DNA of 64,000 nucleotides from Fibrobacter sp. (GCA_017642335.1 JAGCPF010000032.1:115442-179441); one strand, 5' to 3'. Counted from the first letter of the stretch, positions 25,592-34,513 are shown. Notes: generated by a model from the letters alone, not told the origin. Made by a program: numbers and translations.

Positions 25592-26546
25592 AGACATTGA
25601 ATGTCGAAGCATTTTCGTCATCAATTGTATAAAGGAACGGAACCTTCGGGTTTCTTCAGGAGAACTGCTTCTTGAAGAAGGTGACGAACACAAAACTCTC
25701 ACAAAATTTCCTTTTCAAAAGATTTTAGCCCTGTTTATCATTGGACCAATTACAATAACAACTCCACTATTAGAAAAATGTAAAAAATTTGATGTGGCTC
25801 TAGTTGTGATGAAATCTAATTTACGCCCAGTCTTCTTTTGGGCAAATCACGCCGAAGCAAACTTTCTACTACATCAAAAACAATATTTCTTTGAAAAAAC
25901 AGACATCTCATTCGCAAGAGAAATAGTTCGAAATAAAATAACAAATCAAAGAAAAACTCTAGAAAAGACTAGATTAAAAACCTCTAAGATATTAGAAGCA
26001 AGACAAATATGCGATAACGCCTTGGATAATCTAGGTGGCATTGAGGATTACAATGAACTCATGGGTACTGAGGGATATATTTCAAAAAAATTCTTTGAGA
26101 GTTACTTCGACGGTTTTAATTGGACGGTCAGGCTTCCTCGAGCAAAGAATGACGCTATAAACGCAACACTGGATATTGGTTATACGATTCTTTTCAATTA
26201 CATTGAAGTATTTCTACGATTGTTCGGGTTTGACCCATATATCGGAGTTTATCACCGACTTTGGTTCAAGAGAAAATCCTTAGTATGCGACATAATGGAA
26301 CCATTCCGTTGTATAATTGACGCAAAAATCAGAAAAGCTTTGAATTTAAAACAAATCAAGGAAGATGACTTTAACATTGTAAAAAAAGAGTATCTATTGA
26401 AATTTGAAAAATACTCTGATTATTCAGCCCTCTTTTTTCAGGATTTGGTTGATTATAAAAAAGAAATTTTCAAATTCGTACAATCGTACTACAGAGCTTT
26501 TATGAAAGGACGCGCAGATTTAATGGACTTGTTCATACTGGAGTAA
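25578..26546 (+). CDS. cas1: CRISPR integrase Cas1
   Basis: A 322-residue Cas1. The start chosen is the ATG at 25578, with GGAGG at 25567-25571, inside the end of cas4. Catalytic metal ligands are E165 (MGTEGYISK), H226 (IGVYHRLW) and D238 (LVCDIMEPFR), all intact. With Cas2 it integrates new spacers at the leader end of the array. The N-terminal beta domain and C-terminal helical domain have normal proportions. Confidence 0.97.
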   Translation: MFTSKDIECRSIFVINCIKERNLRVSSGELLLEEGDEHKTLTKFPFQKILALFIIGPITITTPLLEKCKKFDVALVVMKSNLRPVFFWANHAEANFLLHQKQYFFEKTDISFAREIVRNKITNQRKTLEKTRLKTSKILEARQICDNALDNLGGIEDYNELMGTEGYISKKFFESYFDGFNWTVRLPRAKNDAINATLDIGYTILFNYIEVFLRLFGFDPYIGVYHRLWFKRKSLVCDIMEPFRCIIDAKIRKALNLKQIKEDDFNIVKKEYLLKFEKYSDYSALFFQDLVDYKKEIFKFVQSYYRAFMKGRADLMDLFILE

Positions 26547-26548
26547 GA

Positions 26549-26821
26549 ATGCTTTTGGTAAGTTACGACATAAAAGATGACAAATTGAGAACCACCTTCT
26601 CAAAGATGCTTCAATCAAATGGAGCGATACGCCTTCAATATTCAGTATATGAAGTTAATCATACTCAACGTTTTCTTGACATCCTGAAAATGGAAATAGA
26701 GACCTATTTCAAGAAAGAGTTCTCTCCAGATGACAGTGTCATACTATTTGATGTTGATGTAAAAAAGACAATCAAATATGGAAATGCGGTTCATCGTGAT
26801 CAGGACCTGTTACTCTTTTGA
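26549..26821 (+). CDS. cas2: CRISPR-associated Cas2
   Basis: A 90-residue Cas2 with the ferredoxin-like fold start MLLVSYDIKDDKLR (D7 conserved) and IRLQYSVYEV. It bridges two Cas1 dimers in the integration complex. It starts 2 bp after the cas1 stop and is the last gene before the leader. Confidence 0.95.
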   Translation: MLLVSYDIKDDKLRTTFSKMLQSNGAIRLQYSVYEVNHTQRFLDILKMEIETYFKKEFSPDDSVILFDVDVKKTIKYGNAVHRDQDLLLF

Positions 26822-27006
26822 TGCAAACCTCAATCTTAACATCACTAGCAGCGCCACACCATCCCGCACCTAAATCGATGGAACTCAACAAGTTAAGCAT
26901 CCGTCCTCCTTCTTTGCTTTTTTGTGCAGCGTATGGAATATATTAGTTCCAATTTAGTTCTTTTTATTGTTTTTCACTCAATTTTAAACTATATTGCCAG
27001 GCATAG
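26822..27006 (+). promoter_or_regulatory. CRISPR leader with array promoter
   Basis: 185 bp between cas2 and the first repeat, AT-rich in its second half. TTGTTT (26967-26972), 17 bp, TATATT (26990-26995) makes a promoter whose start point would fall at about 27002, just before repeat 1 at 27007. A 22-codon frame starting at 26878 has no ribosome-binding site and is not called. Confidence 0.65.
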
Positions 27007-29056
27007 GCCTAGAAACTTCAAAAAATTTCTACTCTTGTAGATACATTTAGTACGTAAGTACGTATATTTGCCTAGAAACTTCAAAAAATTTCTACTCTTG
27101 TAGATTTTTCCCCCTTTCGGATAGATTCGTTGGCCTAGAAACTTCAAAAAATTTCTACTCTTGTAGATTCAAACAGTCTACACACCCCCCACACGGCCTA
27201 GAAACTTCAAAAAATTTCTACTCTTGTAGATTCCGTCGGTGCCGTAGGAGCACCGAGGGCCTAGAAACTTCAAAAAATTTCTACTCTTGTAGATATTGAC
27301 AATTTGGAGGAAAGAACCGAAGCCTAGAAACTTCAAAAAATTTCTACTCTTGTAGATACGATGGATTCAATGAGGTCCCTATGAGCCTAGAAACTTCAAA
27401 AAATTTCTACTCTTGTAGATGCAGAAGCCTGTTCTATGACTCAACCCGCCTAGAAACTTCAAAAAATTTCTACTCTTGTAGATGTCAATGTTGCGGGTTG
27501 CCCCATCAACACGCCTAGAAACTTCAAAAAATTTCTACTCTTGTAGATCTTACTGTACTTTTCAATTCGCTTGTAAGCCTAGAAACTTCAAAAAATTTCT
27601 ACTCTTGTAGATCCAACCCCTTGGAACGGATGACACCCAGCCTAGAAACTTCAAAAAATTTCTACTCTTGTAGATCTATCTATTGCGCTGAACACCCCGG
27701 TCGCCTAGAAACTTCAAAAAATTTCTACTCTTGTAGATCGGCCGAACGGATAGCCTGAAGTTCTTCGGGCCTAGAAACTTCAAAAAATTTCTACTCTTGT
27801 AGATAGCATCTTCCTTCGAATCGATTGTCGTTAGCCTAGAAACTTCAAAAAATTTCTACTCTTGTAGATATAAAAACCAAAATACCACACCGCGAAGCCT
27901 AGAAACTTCAAAAAATTTCTACTCTTGTAGATGTCAATCCTGAGTGCGTTTTATTTTTGGCCTAGAAACTTCAAAAAATTTCTACTCTTGTAGATTCCGG
28001 AAAAGTTGACCGAACCGCGACGGCCTAGAAACTTCAAAAAATTTCTACTCTTGTAGATTGTTCATACGCCGCCTGTACCATGCTCTGCCTAGAAACTTCA
28101 AAAAATTTCTACTCTTGTAGATCTTCCATCTGTCGAGAGCGCTTTTTGCGCCTAGAAACTTCAAAAAATTTCTACTCTTGTAGATTCATAGTTATTCTCC
28201 TTTATTAGTTTGGCCTAGAAACTTCAAAAAATTTCTACTCTTGTAGATATCATGCGTAGAGTCTTGTTGCCAAGTAGCCTAGAAACTTCAAAAAATTTCT
28301 ACTCTTGTAGATCGCATTATCCACCAGGTTGTTTAGCAGGCCTAGAAACTTCAAAAAATTTCTACTCTTGTAGATCCACACCTGAGGAAGACTCTTCCCC
28401 TGCTAGAAACTTCAAAAAATTTCTACTCTTGTAGATTTCTGTCATGCTTCAGCCGAAATCTATTGCCTAGAAACTTCAAAAAATTTCTACTCTTGTAGAT
28501 GAAAGATGTGTTTTCCATAGGGGCGTCGCCTAGAAACTTCAAAAAATTTCTACTCTTGTAGATGTAATCGCGCATCGGGCGTTCCTTCATGCCTAGAAAC
28601 TTCAAAAAATTTCTACTCTTGTAGATAAATGCCGCCCGGTGTTACAACGCTGTCGCCTAGAAACTTCAAAAAATTTCTACTCTTGTAGATATGGCGTTCC
28701 AAAGACGCGGACCGAAAAGCCTAGAAACTTCAAAAAATTTCTACTCTTGTAGATATAGGGATACTCGCCGTGCTCCAAGAGCCTAGAAACTTCAAAAAAT
28801 TTCTACTCTTGTAGATTCCTTTGGTTGTGTTGTTTTAAAAAGTGCCTAGAAACTTCAAAAAATTTCTACTCTTGTAGATCTGTTCTTTTTTCTCGTCGTT
28901 TTGTCTGCCTAGAAGCTTCAAAAAATTTCTACTCTTGTAGATTCCAACCGGTGAGCTCCTGGGGATTCCCGTGCCTAGAAGCTTCAAAAAATTTCTACTC
29001 TTGTAGATAATAGTAGATTCGTTCATTGTTTACCTCGCCTAGAAGCTTCAAAAAAT
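27007..29056 (+). CRISPR. type V-A CRISPR array: 32 full repeats and 1 truncated repeat, 32 spacers
   Basis: The 36-bp repeat starts GCCTAGAAACTTC and ends TTTCTACTCTTGTAGAT. The end contains the Cas12a crRNA pseudoknot stem TCTAC-TCTT-GTAGA. Repeat starts include 27007, 27070, 27133, 27196 and so on to 28973. Spacers are 26-30 bp, most often 27. Most repeats are identical. Exceptions are repeat 23 (28401-28436), which lacks the first GC; repeats 31 and 32 (28907, 28973), with AGAAGC instead of AGAAAC; and repeat 33 (29037-29056), cut off after 20 bases. Degeneration at the right confirms that the leader is on the left next to cas2. Confidence 0.99.
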
Positions 29057-29298
29057 AGTACCAAACATGGTCATTAGCTAGATAATGACCACATATCCAG
29101 CAAACTTCATTTTAGCTGCTCACGCATTCAAAAAATGTCCCTGTAAATGTCCCTGTAAAAACCAGGCGATTGCCCATGTTGTCGCCGGCAAAAATTCCCG
29201 AAAACGCAAAATCTTTTTGGCCACTTTTTCCCGAAAATGCAAAATCTTTTTACCCGTTTTTTCCCGAAAATGCAAAATCTTTTCATTGTCCAAAGCAC
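29057..29298. repeat. array-distal region with inverted repeat and tandem repeats
   Basis: No gene. TGGTCATTA (29068-29076) and TAATGACCA (29083-29091) form a perfect 9-bp hairpin just beyond the truncated last repeat. AATGTCCCTGTA occurs twice in tandem (29134-29157). A 24-bp unit starting TTCCCGAAAA and ending GCAAAATCTTTT repeats three times at exactly 33-bp spacing (29195, 29228, 29261). An open frame across this stretch is only translated repeat. Confidence 0.75.
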
Positions 29299-29330
29299 AA
29301 AAAAGGCGATTTCATTAAAAAATCGCCATT
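29299..29330 (-). terminator. terminator of the OmpA-family gene
   Basis: GGCGATT (29305-29311) pairs with AATCGCC (29321-29327). On the minus strand it is followed by TTTTTTG. It also marks the right boundary of the CRISPR island. Confidence 0.8.
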
Positions 29331-29358
29331 TTCACTAAAATCGGAATTTTTTCCCCGC

Positions 29359-30075
29359 CTACTCTTCGTGGGCGTTGACTTCTTCGGGGTTGAGGACGCG
29401 GATTTCGATCCTGCGGTTAGCCATGCGGCCCGCCTCGGTGGAGTTGTCGGCCTTGGGGCGGGAATAGCCGTAACCGGTCGCTGTCACGAGGTCTTCGGGG
29501 ATGCCCTTGCTGATCATGTACAGGCGCACGCTGTAGGCGCGTTCCGCCGAGAGCACCTGGTTGAAATCTTCGCCGCCTTCGCTGCTGGTGTGGCCCTCGA
29601 CTTCTATTTTCGCCTTGGGGTTGCGCTTGAGCCCGGCGATGGCCGCGTCAAGCGTTTTGAGAGAGCTCGGGATGAGTTCTGCGCTGCCTGCCTTGAAGGT
29701 GACTCCGGTGAGTTCTGCGCGCGTGTCGTCGAACACGACGGTGATGCCGCCGGTGCTTGCCGTCAGCGACACGTACGGTGTTTCGCCGCACTCGAACGGT
29801 CCGGTCAGGCTTTCGCAAAAGATGGTGTACTTGTCTTCCCGGGGAATCATGAAGCTTGCTTCGCCCTCGGCATCCGTGGTCACGGATATTTTGTTCTTGG
29901 GCTGGGCCTGGCCGACAAAGATCAGTTTCTTGCGGGCGTGGGGGGAATCGTTGTCATCTACATAAGAAACATTCAGGACTGCATGCGTCTTGTTCGGCGC
30001 GAGGGCATAAGAAAGATTGAACGCAATCGACACGGCGATAACGAACTTTGGAAAAAACATTTGTACTCCATTCAT
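29359..30075 (-). CDS. OmpA-family outer-membrane/peptidoglycan-linking protein
   Basis: A 238-residue protein. The start is the ATG at 30075 with GGAGGTG upstream; a longer frame exists but lacks a site. The signal peptide ends near LSYALAP. Residues about 30-120 are a beta-rich domain of Ig/Cna-B type. The C-terminal OmpA domain (about 125-230) shows GVTFKAGSAELIPSS, IEVEGHTSSEGGEDFNQVLSAERAYSVRLYM and GYGYSRPKADNSTEAGRMANRRIEI. It binds diaminopimelate in peptidoglycan and tethers the outer membrane. It is divergent from the porin-like gene. Confidence 0.85.
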   Translation of the reverse strand: MNGVQMFFPKFVIAVSIAFNLSYALAPNKTHAVLNVSYVDDNDSPHARKKLIFVGQAQPKNKISVTTDAEGEASFMIPREDKYTIFCESLTGPFECGETPYVSLTASTGGITVVFDDTRAELTGVTFKAGSAELIPSSLKTLDAAIAGLKRNPKAKIEVEGHTSSEGGEDFNQVLSAERAYSVRLYMISKGIPEDLVTATGYGYSRPKADNSTEAGRMANRRIEIRVLNPEEVNAHEE

Positions 30076-30203
30076 AAAGACACCTCCCCAAATGGAGGAA
30101 ATCTGGCACAAAGATACATTTAGAGGGGCAAAAATGGACAAAATGTATTTGCAATATAAGATGTTTTTTTTAAATTTACGGCACCTTCAAAAAGGAGACC
30201 TCC

Positions 30204-31289
30204 ATGAAGTTCACCAGAATTGCAAGCATGCTCCTGATCGCGGGCATGGCCAGCGCCGTTTTCGCGGCCGACGACAGCTTCAGCCTCAAGGGAAACGTCC
30301 AGACGCAGCTTACCAAGTCCATCGCTGACAAAGAAAACAACATCAGCAGCGGCTGGATCCGCGCCAACGTGGGAGGCCAGTACAAGAGCGAAAGCCTCGA
30401 AGGGCTTATCATGCTCCGCATCTACGCCCCGGAATTCGGCAACAAGAACGTGACGGACGTATCTACGGACAAAGACGGCAACGTCATCAAGGTAAGCAAG
30501 TCCGCACAGGACAAGATCCTCGCCGACCTCTACTGGGCAAAATACAAGTGGGCTCTCGGAGAAAAGGACAAGGTGAGCTTGAAGGCCGGTCGCTGGAAAA
30601 CCGACTGGTCGCAGTCCACCCACTTCGGTACCTACCTCGACAAGGACCTCACCAAGCGCGGTCTCTGGATGCGCGATTACAGCCACAACGCTATTGAAAT
30701 CGGCTGGATTCACGGGCTCAGCGACCTCAACATCATGTTTGCCACGCAAGACGTCCACGCAAACAGGAGCTACGTCCGCATCGAAGAAGACATGAAATTC
30801 ACCTTCCCTCTCGAGGTCAAGGTCGGTTACCGCGCCAACCACGGGGACCCGATTCAGCATACGACCTACACGACTCACAGGGTTGCCGCCTACGCAAGCT
30901 ATAACATCGTTCCCATCTTCCGCATCTACGGTGAATACGCCTGCATCTACACGCAGGACGAAGACCTCAACAAGAAGGCCAGCAACTACCTCGCTCCCGA
31001 ATCGCAGTATTTCATGCCGGGCATCTACTTCCAGCCGTTCTACCTGGGTCTGGATTTCGCCCCGAAGAGCGGCATCCTGAACACGCTCATGAGCAACCTC
31101 ATGGTGGAATGGGAATTCATCGACAAGCGCGAAAACCTCTACCAGGACTCGGACACCTACGACGAATGGGCATGGACTGTCGCCTACGTGAAGAAGATCG
31201 GTTCTTCCAAGATCCAGTTCAGCGTCTACAGCGAAAACGAATTGAGCGATGTCGGCCTCGCCTTCCGCCTCACGACGACGCTCAAGTAA
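30204..31289 (+). CDS. porin-like outer-membrane beta-barrel protein
   Basis: A 361-residue protein with a signal peptide (MKFTRIASMLLIAGMASAVFA). Alternating hydrophobic strands and frequent aromatic girdles (LADLYWAKYKWAL, WAWTVAYVKKI) follow, and the C-terminus DVGLAFRLTTTLK is strand-like. GGAGACC precedes the ATG. It probably forms a barrel in the outer membrane; the transported substrate is unknown. It is divergent from the OmpA-family gene over a 128-bp shared control region and followed by a strong terminator. Confidence 0.7.
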   Translation: MKFTRIASMLLIAGMASAVFAADDSFSLKGNVQTQLTKSIADKENNISSGWIRANVGGQYKSESLEGLIMLRIYAPEFGNKNVTDVSTDKDGNVIKVSKSAQDKILADLYWAKYKWALGEKDKVSLKAGRWKTDWSQSTHFGTYLDKDLTKRGLWMRDYSHNAIEIGWIHGLSDLNIMFATQDVHANRSYVRIEEDMKFTFPLEVKVGYRANHGDPIQHTTYTTHRVAAYASYNIVPIFRIYGEYACIYTQDEDLNKKASNYLAPESQYFMPGIYFQPFYLGLDFAPKSGILNTLMSNLMVEWEFIDKRENLYQDSDTYDEWAWTVAYVKKIGSSKIQFSVYSENELSDVGLAFRLTTTLK

Positions 31290-31313
31290 TCCAGGCAATA
31301 TTTAGACAAGGGA

Positions 31314-31341
31314 CCATCGGCGCAAAGCCGGTGGCTTTTTA
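31314..31341 (+). terminator. terminator of the porin-like gene
   Basis: CCATCGGC (31314-31321) pairs with GCCGGTGG (31327-31334, one G-T pair) followed by CTTTTTATTT. It overlaps the end of the convergent FISUMP gene. Confidence 0.8.
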
Positions 31342-32340
31342 TTTGACGTCGGCGACGCAGCGCACGTAGAGGCCTTTCTGCACGCTTTCGTCGGTGCGGT
31401 TGATGCTACGCGCCTGTCGACGGAATTCCCATGCGCGGCCGGTGTTTTTTTCCACCGAAGTGCTTGACCAATAGTGGCCCGTATTACTTTCGTCGCAATA
31501 TTCATCCCAGTCGCGGCACCCGCCGCGGCCCAGGTTGTCCCAGTCGAGCTTGGACTGGTCCTTCTGATAATCCCTCCACTCGCCGTCGTTCGGGAGGTGC
31601 CAGCCCTTCGGGCAGGCTTTCAGCGCCTCGTCGTAGGTGTAGAAGCGCCCGTGCCGCTTGCAGAAGACGGAATCTTCCAAGAAGCACTGCTTTGCGCTTG
31701 TGAGATTGTACCTGAGATTCTGCTTCATCCACACCTTGGTGCTGTCGCGGAGTTCCACCTTGTACTTTTTCCCGTCGCGGGGGTCCGTGAACACCATCTT
31801 GTTGCGGGAGATGTTCATCTCTTCGAGGGGGTCGTAGTCGCCGACGCAGCGCACGGTCAATGCCATGTTGTCGGTGACAGGAATCTCGCTATACATTCCG
31901 CGGTTGAGGTCGAGCATGATGGCGCGATTTTGCGCGTCAGACACAGCAAAGTAACCGACCTCCGGGCCGACCTGCTTGTTTTCGCCCGCCCCGATTTCGT
32001 AAAATCCCGCCGGCGCCCCGACAAAGCTTCTCATATTCTGCTTCTTGCGCGCACCAATGAACTGATCCTTGATAAGTACTTCCCAATCCTGCCACGACGG
32101 GATACGCGTATTTTCGGGACATGCCTTGTCCCAAACCTTCGGAGCATAAAACGCCCTGTTCCTTACAACAAGCGAAGCCCCTTCTTTGTATGAAAGATTT
32201 CCTGTAAACCAGTTGAGCGGTCCGGTACGAATCACCCTATAAACACGATTGTCGCGCGAATCGCTGTAATCGTTCGCGGCAAACGATACTCCCGTCACCA
32301 TAAGTAAGGCCACAACCAAACGGCCTAAATAACCTAACAT
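31339..32340 (-). CDS. FISUMP-domain (Fibrobacter succinogenes major paralogous) surface protein
   Basis: A 333-residue exported protein with signal peptide LGRLVVALLMVTGVSFAAND. Its C-terminal half (about 185-333) carries the TIGR02145-type pattern: DPRDGKKYKVELRDSTKVWMKQNLRY, YDEALKACPKGWHLPNDGEWRDY, GHYWSSTS, VRCVAD. The first half repeats the plan more loosely (KACPENTRIPSWQDWEVL, TVRCVGDYD), suggesting two domains in tandem. The family is greatly expanded in Fibrobacter and its function is not established; a cell-surface role is assumed. Confidence 0.85.
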   Translation of the reverse strand: MLGYLGRLVVALLMVTGVSFAANDYSDSRDNRVYRVIRTGPLNWFTGNLSYKEGASLVVRNRAFYAPKVWDKACPENTRIPSWQDWEVLIKDQFIGARKKQNMRSFVGAPAGFYEIGAGENKQVGPEVGYFAVSDAQNRAIMLDLNRGMYSEIPVTDNMALTVRCVGDYDPLEEMNISRNKMVFTDPRDGKKYKVELRDSTKVWMKQNLRYNLTSAKQCFLEDSVFCKRHGRFYTYDEALKACPKGWHLPNDGEWRDYQKDQSKLDWDNLGRGGCRDWDEYCDESNTGHYWSSTSVEKNTGRAWEFRRQARSINRTDESVQKGLYVRCVADVK

Positions 32341-32453
32341 TTTTCACCTCTACAAAACAGGTACAAACCTACTATGGAATATATACCGGATTTGCAGAGG
32401 AGAATACGTAAAAAAATTTTAAAGTAAAGAATCTCACACTCGGAAAAATGCGT

Positions 32454-33254
32454 TTAGAACGAGAAAACGGCACCAAAGTTCCCGGGACCGACCCAGAGAG
32501 ACGCCTTCTTCGACGATACCCTATGCGATTCCAGCACCAGGATGCTCACCCCCGTCCCCACCAGGGCACCCGCAACCACGTCCGTCGGGTAATGCTTGCC
32601 GGCAGCTATCCGGAGCACACCGACAAAACCGGCAAGCGACAAGGATGTCGCCCAGACAATCCCGCTGTACGGGGAAGCTGGGTTCATCTCGTCGAAAAGT
32701 TTCGCCGTGAACACGGCCGTCGTGAATGCGGCGGAAGCGTGTCCGCTGAAAAAGCTGCCGTAGGCCTCGCCCTTGGCGTTTTCCGCAGCCTCTCGCCCCT
32801 CCCCTTCTTCGGCATATATGTACGGGCGCGGCCAAAGTTTAGCCGAGCGGGCAATCAGGTTCAACCCGTTCTGGATGGAGAGAGCCTGCGCATACATCAG
32901 CGTGTAGCCCAGGAACCCCGAAACCGAGCCGTCATTATACCAGGCGTACCCGGCCAGCGCGACAGGTGCAACGGCCACAGGCGCCACCCAGTCACTCATC
33001 TTGTCTGGCAACTCCGCATAGCGTCCGGCAACAGGTCTGTCCCAGGGCAGCAGTTCCGACCGCGGCTTCACGTCGCCATCGGCAGGCTTTTCCATGTCGG
33101 AGTAGCGCATGTTGCCGTAGACGGAGACCATGGCGGCACCGATGGTGAGCGGGACGTCCCAGAGTGACAGCGAATACTCCGCCCACACGGGAGAAAGGCT
33201 TCCCAAGCAAAGAAACCACAAAAAAAACACCGCTTTCGGCAAAAAGGCCCTCAT
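32454..33254 (-). CDS. PAP2-family membrane phosphatase
   Basis: A 266-residue protein, start at the ATG at 33254, with an N-terminal signal or anchor helix. The three PAP2 motifs are visible: a KLWPRPY segment (K-x6-RP type), SFFSGHASAAF (the SGH motif), and RIAAGKHYPTDVVAG (R-x5-H-x3-D). Such enzymes dephosphorylate lipid phosphates such as undecaprenyl pyrophosphate or phosphatidic acid at the membrane. It is divergent from the ArsR-methyltransferase gene with only about 50 bp between starts, so both may answer to that regulator. Confidence 0.82.
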   Translation of the reverse strand: MRAFLPKAVFFLWFLCLGSLSPVWAEYSLSLWDVPLTIGAAMVSVYGNMRYSDMEKPADGDVKPRSELLPWDRPVAGRYAELPDKMSDWVAPVAVAPVALAGYAWYNDGSVSGFLGYTLMYAQALSIQNGLNLIARSAKLWPRPYIYAEEGEGREAAENAKGEAYGSFFSGHASAAFTTAVFTAKLFDEMNPASPYSGIVWATSLSLAGFVGVLRIAAGKHYPTDVVAGALVGTGVSILVLESHRVSSKKASLWVGPGNFGAVFSF

Positions 33255-33306
33255 TGACCTACAAACTAAAAAATTATATTCAACTTGAAGATAATCAGGA
33301 GCGTCT

Positions 33307-34254
33307 GTGTCCAAACAAGAAAACACCAAAGAGCCAATCCGCCCCGATATGGGCCTGTTCTCCGCCATTTCCGACGAAATGCGTCTAAAGATTCTGTTGC
33401 TCCTCGACCAGGCCGAATTCACGGTCAACGAAATCAAGGACATCCTTGACATCCACCAGAGCAACGCGAGCCGCCACCTGGCCAAGCTTTCGGCATGCAA
33501 CCTGCTGAAGGACCGCCGCGACGGCATCAAGGCCTACTATGGTCTGAGCGACGACCTCTACCTGAGCCGCCGGATGCTCTCCGTCATTCGCGACGCCTAC
33601 GAAGCCCTTCCGGACAAGGACATCGTCAAGTGCCGCGCCACCCAGATACTGCAAGACCGAAACGACAAGACCAAGGGACAGATCCACAAGCTCGACCAGG
33701 CGGGCGGAAGCCTCAAGGCGCAGATAAGCCTGTTCGCCAAGCTCATGTACCCCTTCGAGAACGCCGTGGATATCGGCTGCGGCGAAGGCGGCGACCTCAC
33801 TCTCATGATGGCCGGACGCTGCAAGAACGTGACCGCCATCGACTGCGATCCCAAGGTCATCAGCGGGCTGCAGAAGACGCTCGCCCAGAAAGGCATCGAG
33901 AACGTAAATCCGAAAGTCGCCGAGATGACGCAGACCGGGCTCCCCGAGAACTTCGCCGACCTCGTACTGATGAGCCAGGTGCTCCACCACGCAAGCGACC
34001 CGCACCTCGCGCTCAGGGAAGCCGTCCGCATCCTGAAGCCGCACGGCACGCTCGCCCTTTTGGACCTGGCGCAGCACAAGGAGGAATCCTTCCGCACGAC
34101 GCACGGTCACATCTGGCTCGGTTTCGACAAGAACCAGATAGAATTCCTGCTCAAGGAGCTGAACTGCCGCACCCTAGTTTCTGAAATCATCCCCAGCGAG
34201 AACGAGGTCGACAAGAAGCTCCCCGTCATCTGCATGATTCTGGAAAAACAGTAA
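33307..34254 (+). CDS. ArsR-type HTH fused to SAM-dependent methyltransferase
   Basis: A 315-residue protein starting at a GTG (33307) with AGGAG upstream. Residues about 12-90 are an ArsR winged helix (LFSAISDEMRLKILLLLDQAEFTVNEIKDILDIHQSNASRHL). Residues about 145-300 are a class I methyltransferase, with VDIGCGEGGDL as the SAM-binding loop and VLMSQVLHHASDP later. Such fusions regulate transcription and methylate small molecules; related ones occur near methionine or metal genes. No metal-binding cysteine pair was seen in the HTH. It probably regulates itself and the divergent PAP2 gene. Confidence 0.85.
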   Translation: MSKQENTKEPIRPDMGLFSAISDEMRLKILLLLDQAEFTVNEIKDILDIHQSNASRHLAKLSACNLLKDRRDGIKAYYGLSDDLYLSRRMLSVIRDAYEALPDKDIVKCRATQILQDRNDKTKGQIHKLDQAGGSLKAQISLFAKLMYPFENAVDIGCGEGGDLTLMMAGRCKNVTAIDCDPKVISGLQKTLAQKGIENVNPKVAEMTQTGLPENFADLVLMSQVLHHASDPHLALREAVRILKPHGTLALLDLAQHKEESFRTTHGHIWLGFDKNQIEFLLKELNCRTLVSEIIPSENEVDKKLPVICMILEKQ

Positions 34255-34356
34255 ACGGTCCGTTCCGAGCAATACGACCTATTTTTTTTTCGTCGCCCTA
34301 TTGCTTTTTCGGAGAGAATCAAATAGATTAAAAAAAAAACAGCTAAGGAGTCCCGC

Positions 34357-34467
34357 ATGGCAAAACTGATCAAGTTCATCGTCTTCGCCGCAGTTTGCAT
34401 CATTACGGCATTCGGAATCTATAACCTCATCAAGACCACCAGGATTGACGAAAATACACTCGACTAG
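34357..34467 (+). CDS. 36-residue single-pass membrane protein
   Basis: A short frame with AAGGAG at 34345-34350, six bases before the ATG. It begins MAKLIKFIVFAAVCIITAFG: two lysines, then a helix of about 18 hydrophobic residues, and ends in a polar tail NLIKTTRIDENTLD. The optimal ribosome-binding site, clean membrane topology and a strong terminator 47 bp downstream make it a likely real small protein. No family was recognised. It may be a subunit or regulator of a membrane complex. Confidence 0.65.
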   Translation: MAKLIKFIVFAAVCIITAFGIYNLIKTTRIDENTLD

Positions 34468-34513
34468 CCCGGTGCACCCCTAGCGCACATCTGGCACAAG
34501 CAAGCTTGTCACG

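Noticed and set aside
26878..26946. A 22-codon frame in the CRISPR leader
   Set aside because: No Shine-Dalgarno, no conserved feature, and it overlaps the leader needed for integration.
28252..29026. Open frames on both strands across the CRISPR array, e.g. 28252-28434 and 28835-29026
   Set aside because: They are translations of the 36-bp repeats plus spacers, with a repeated peptide pattern and no ribosome-binding sites.
27007..29056. A self-targeting spacer against the genes in this window
   Set aside because: I compared several spacers by eye and found no match; this is not exhaustive and needs a computed search.
29085..29318. A 77-codon frame right of the array
   Set aside because: It only translates the 33-bp tandem repeats into a repeated basic peptide.
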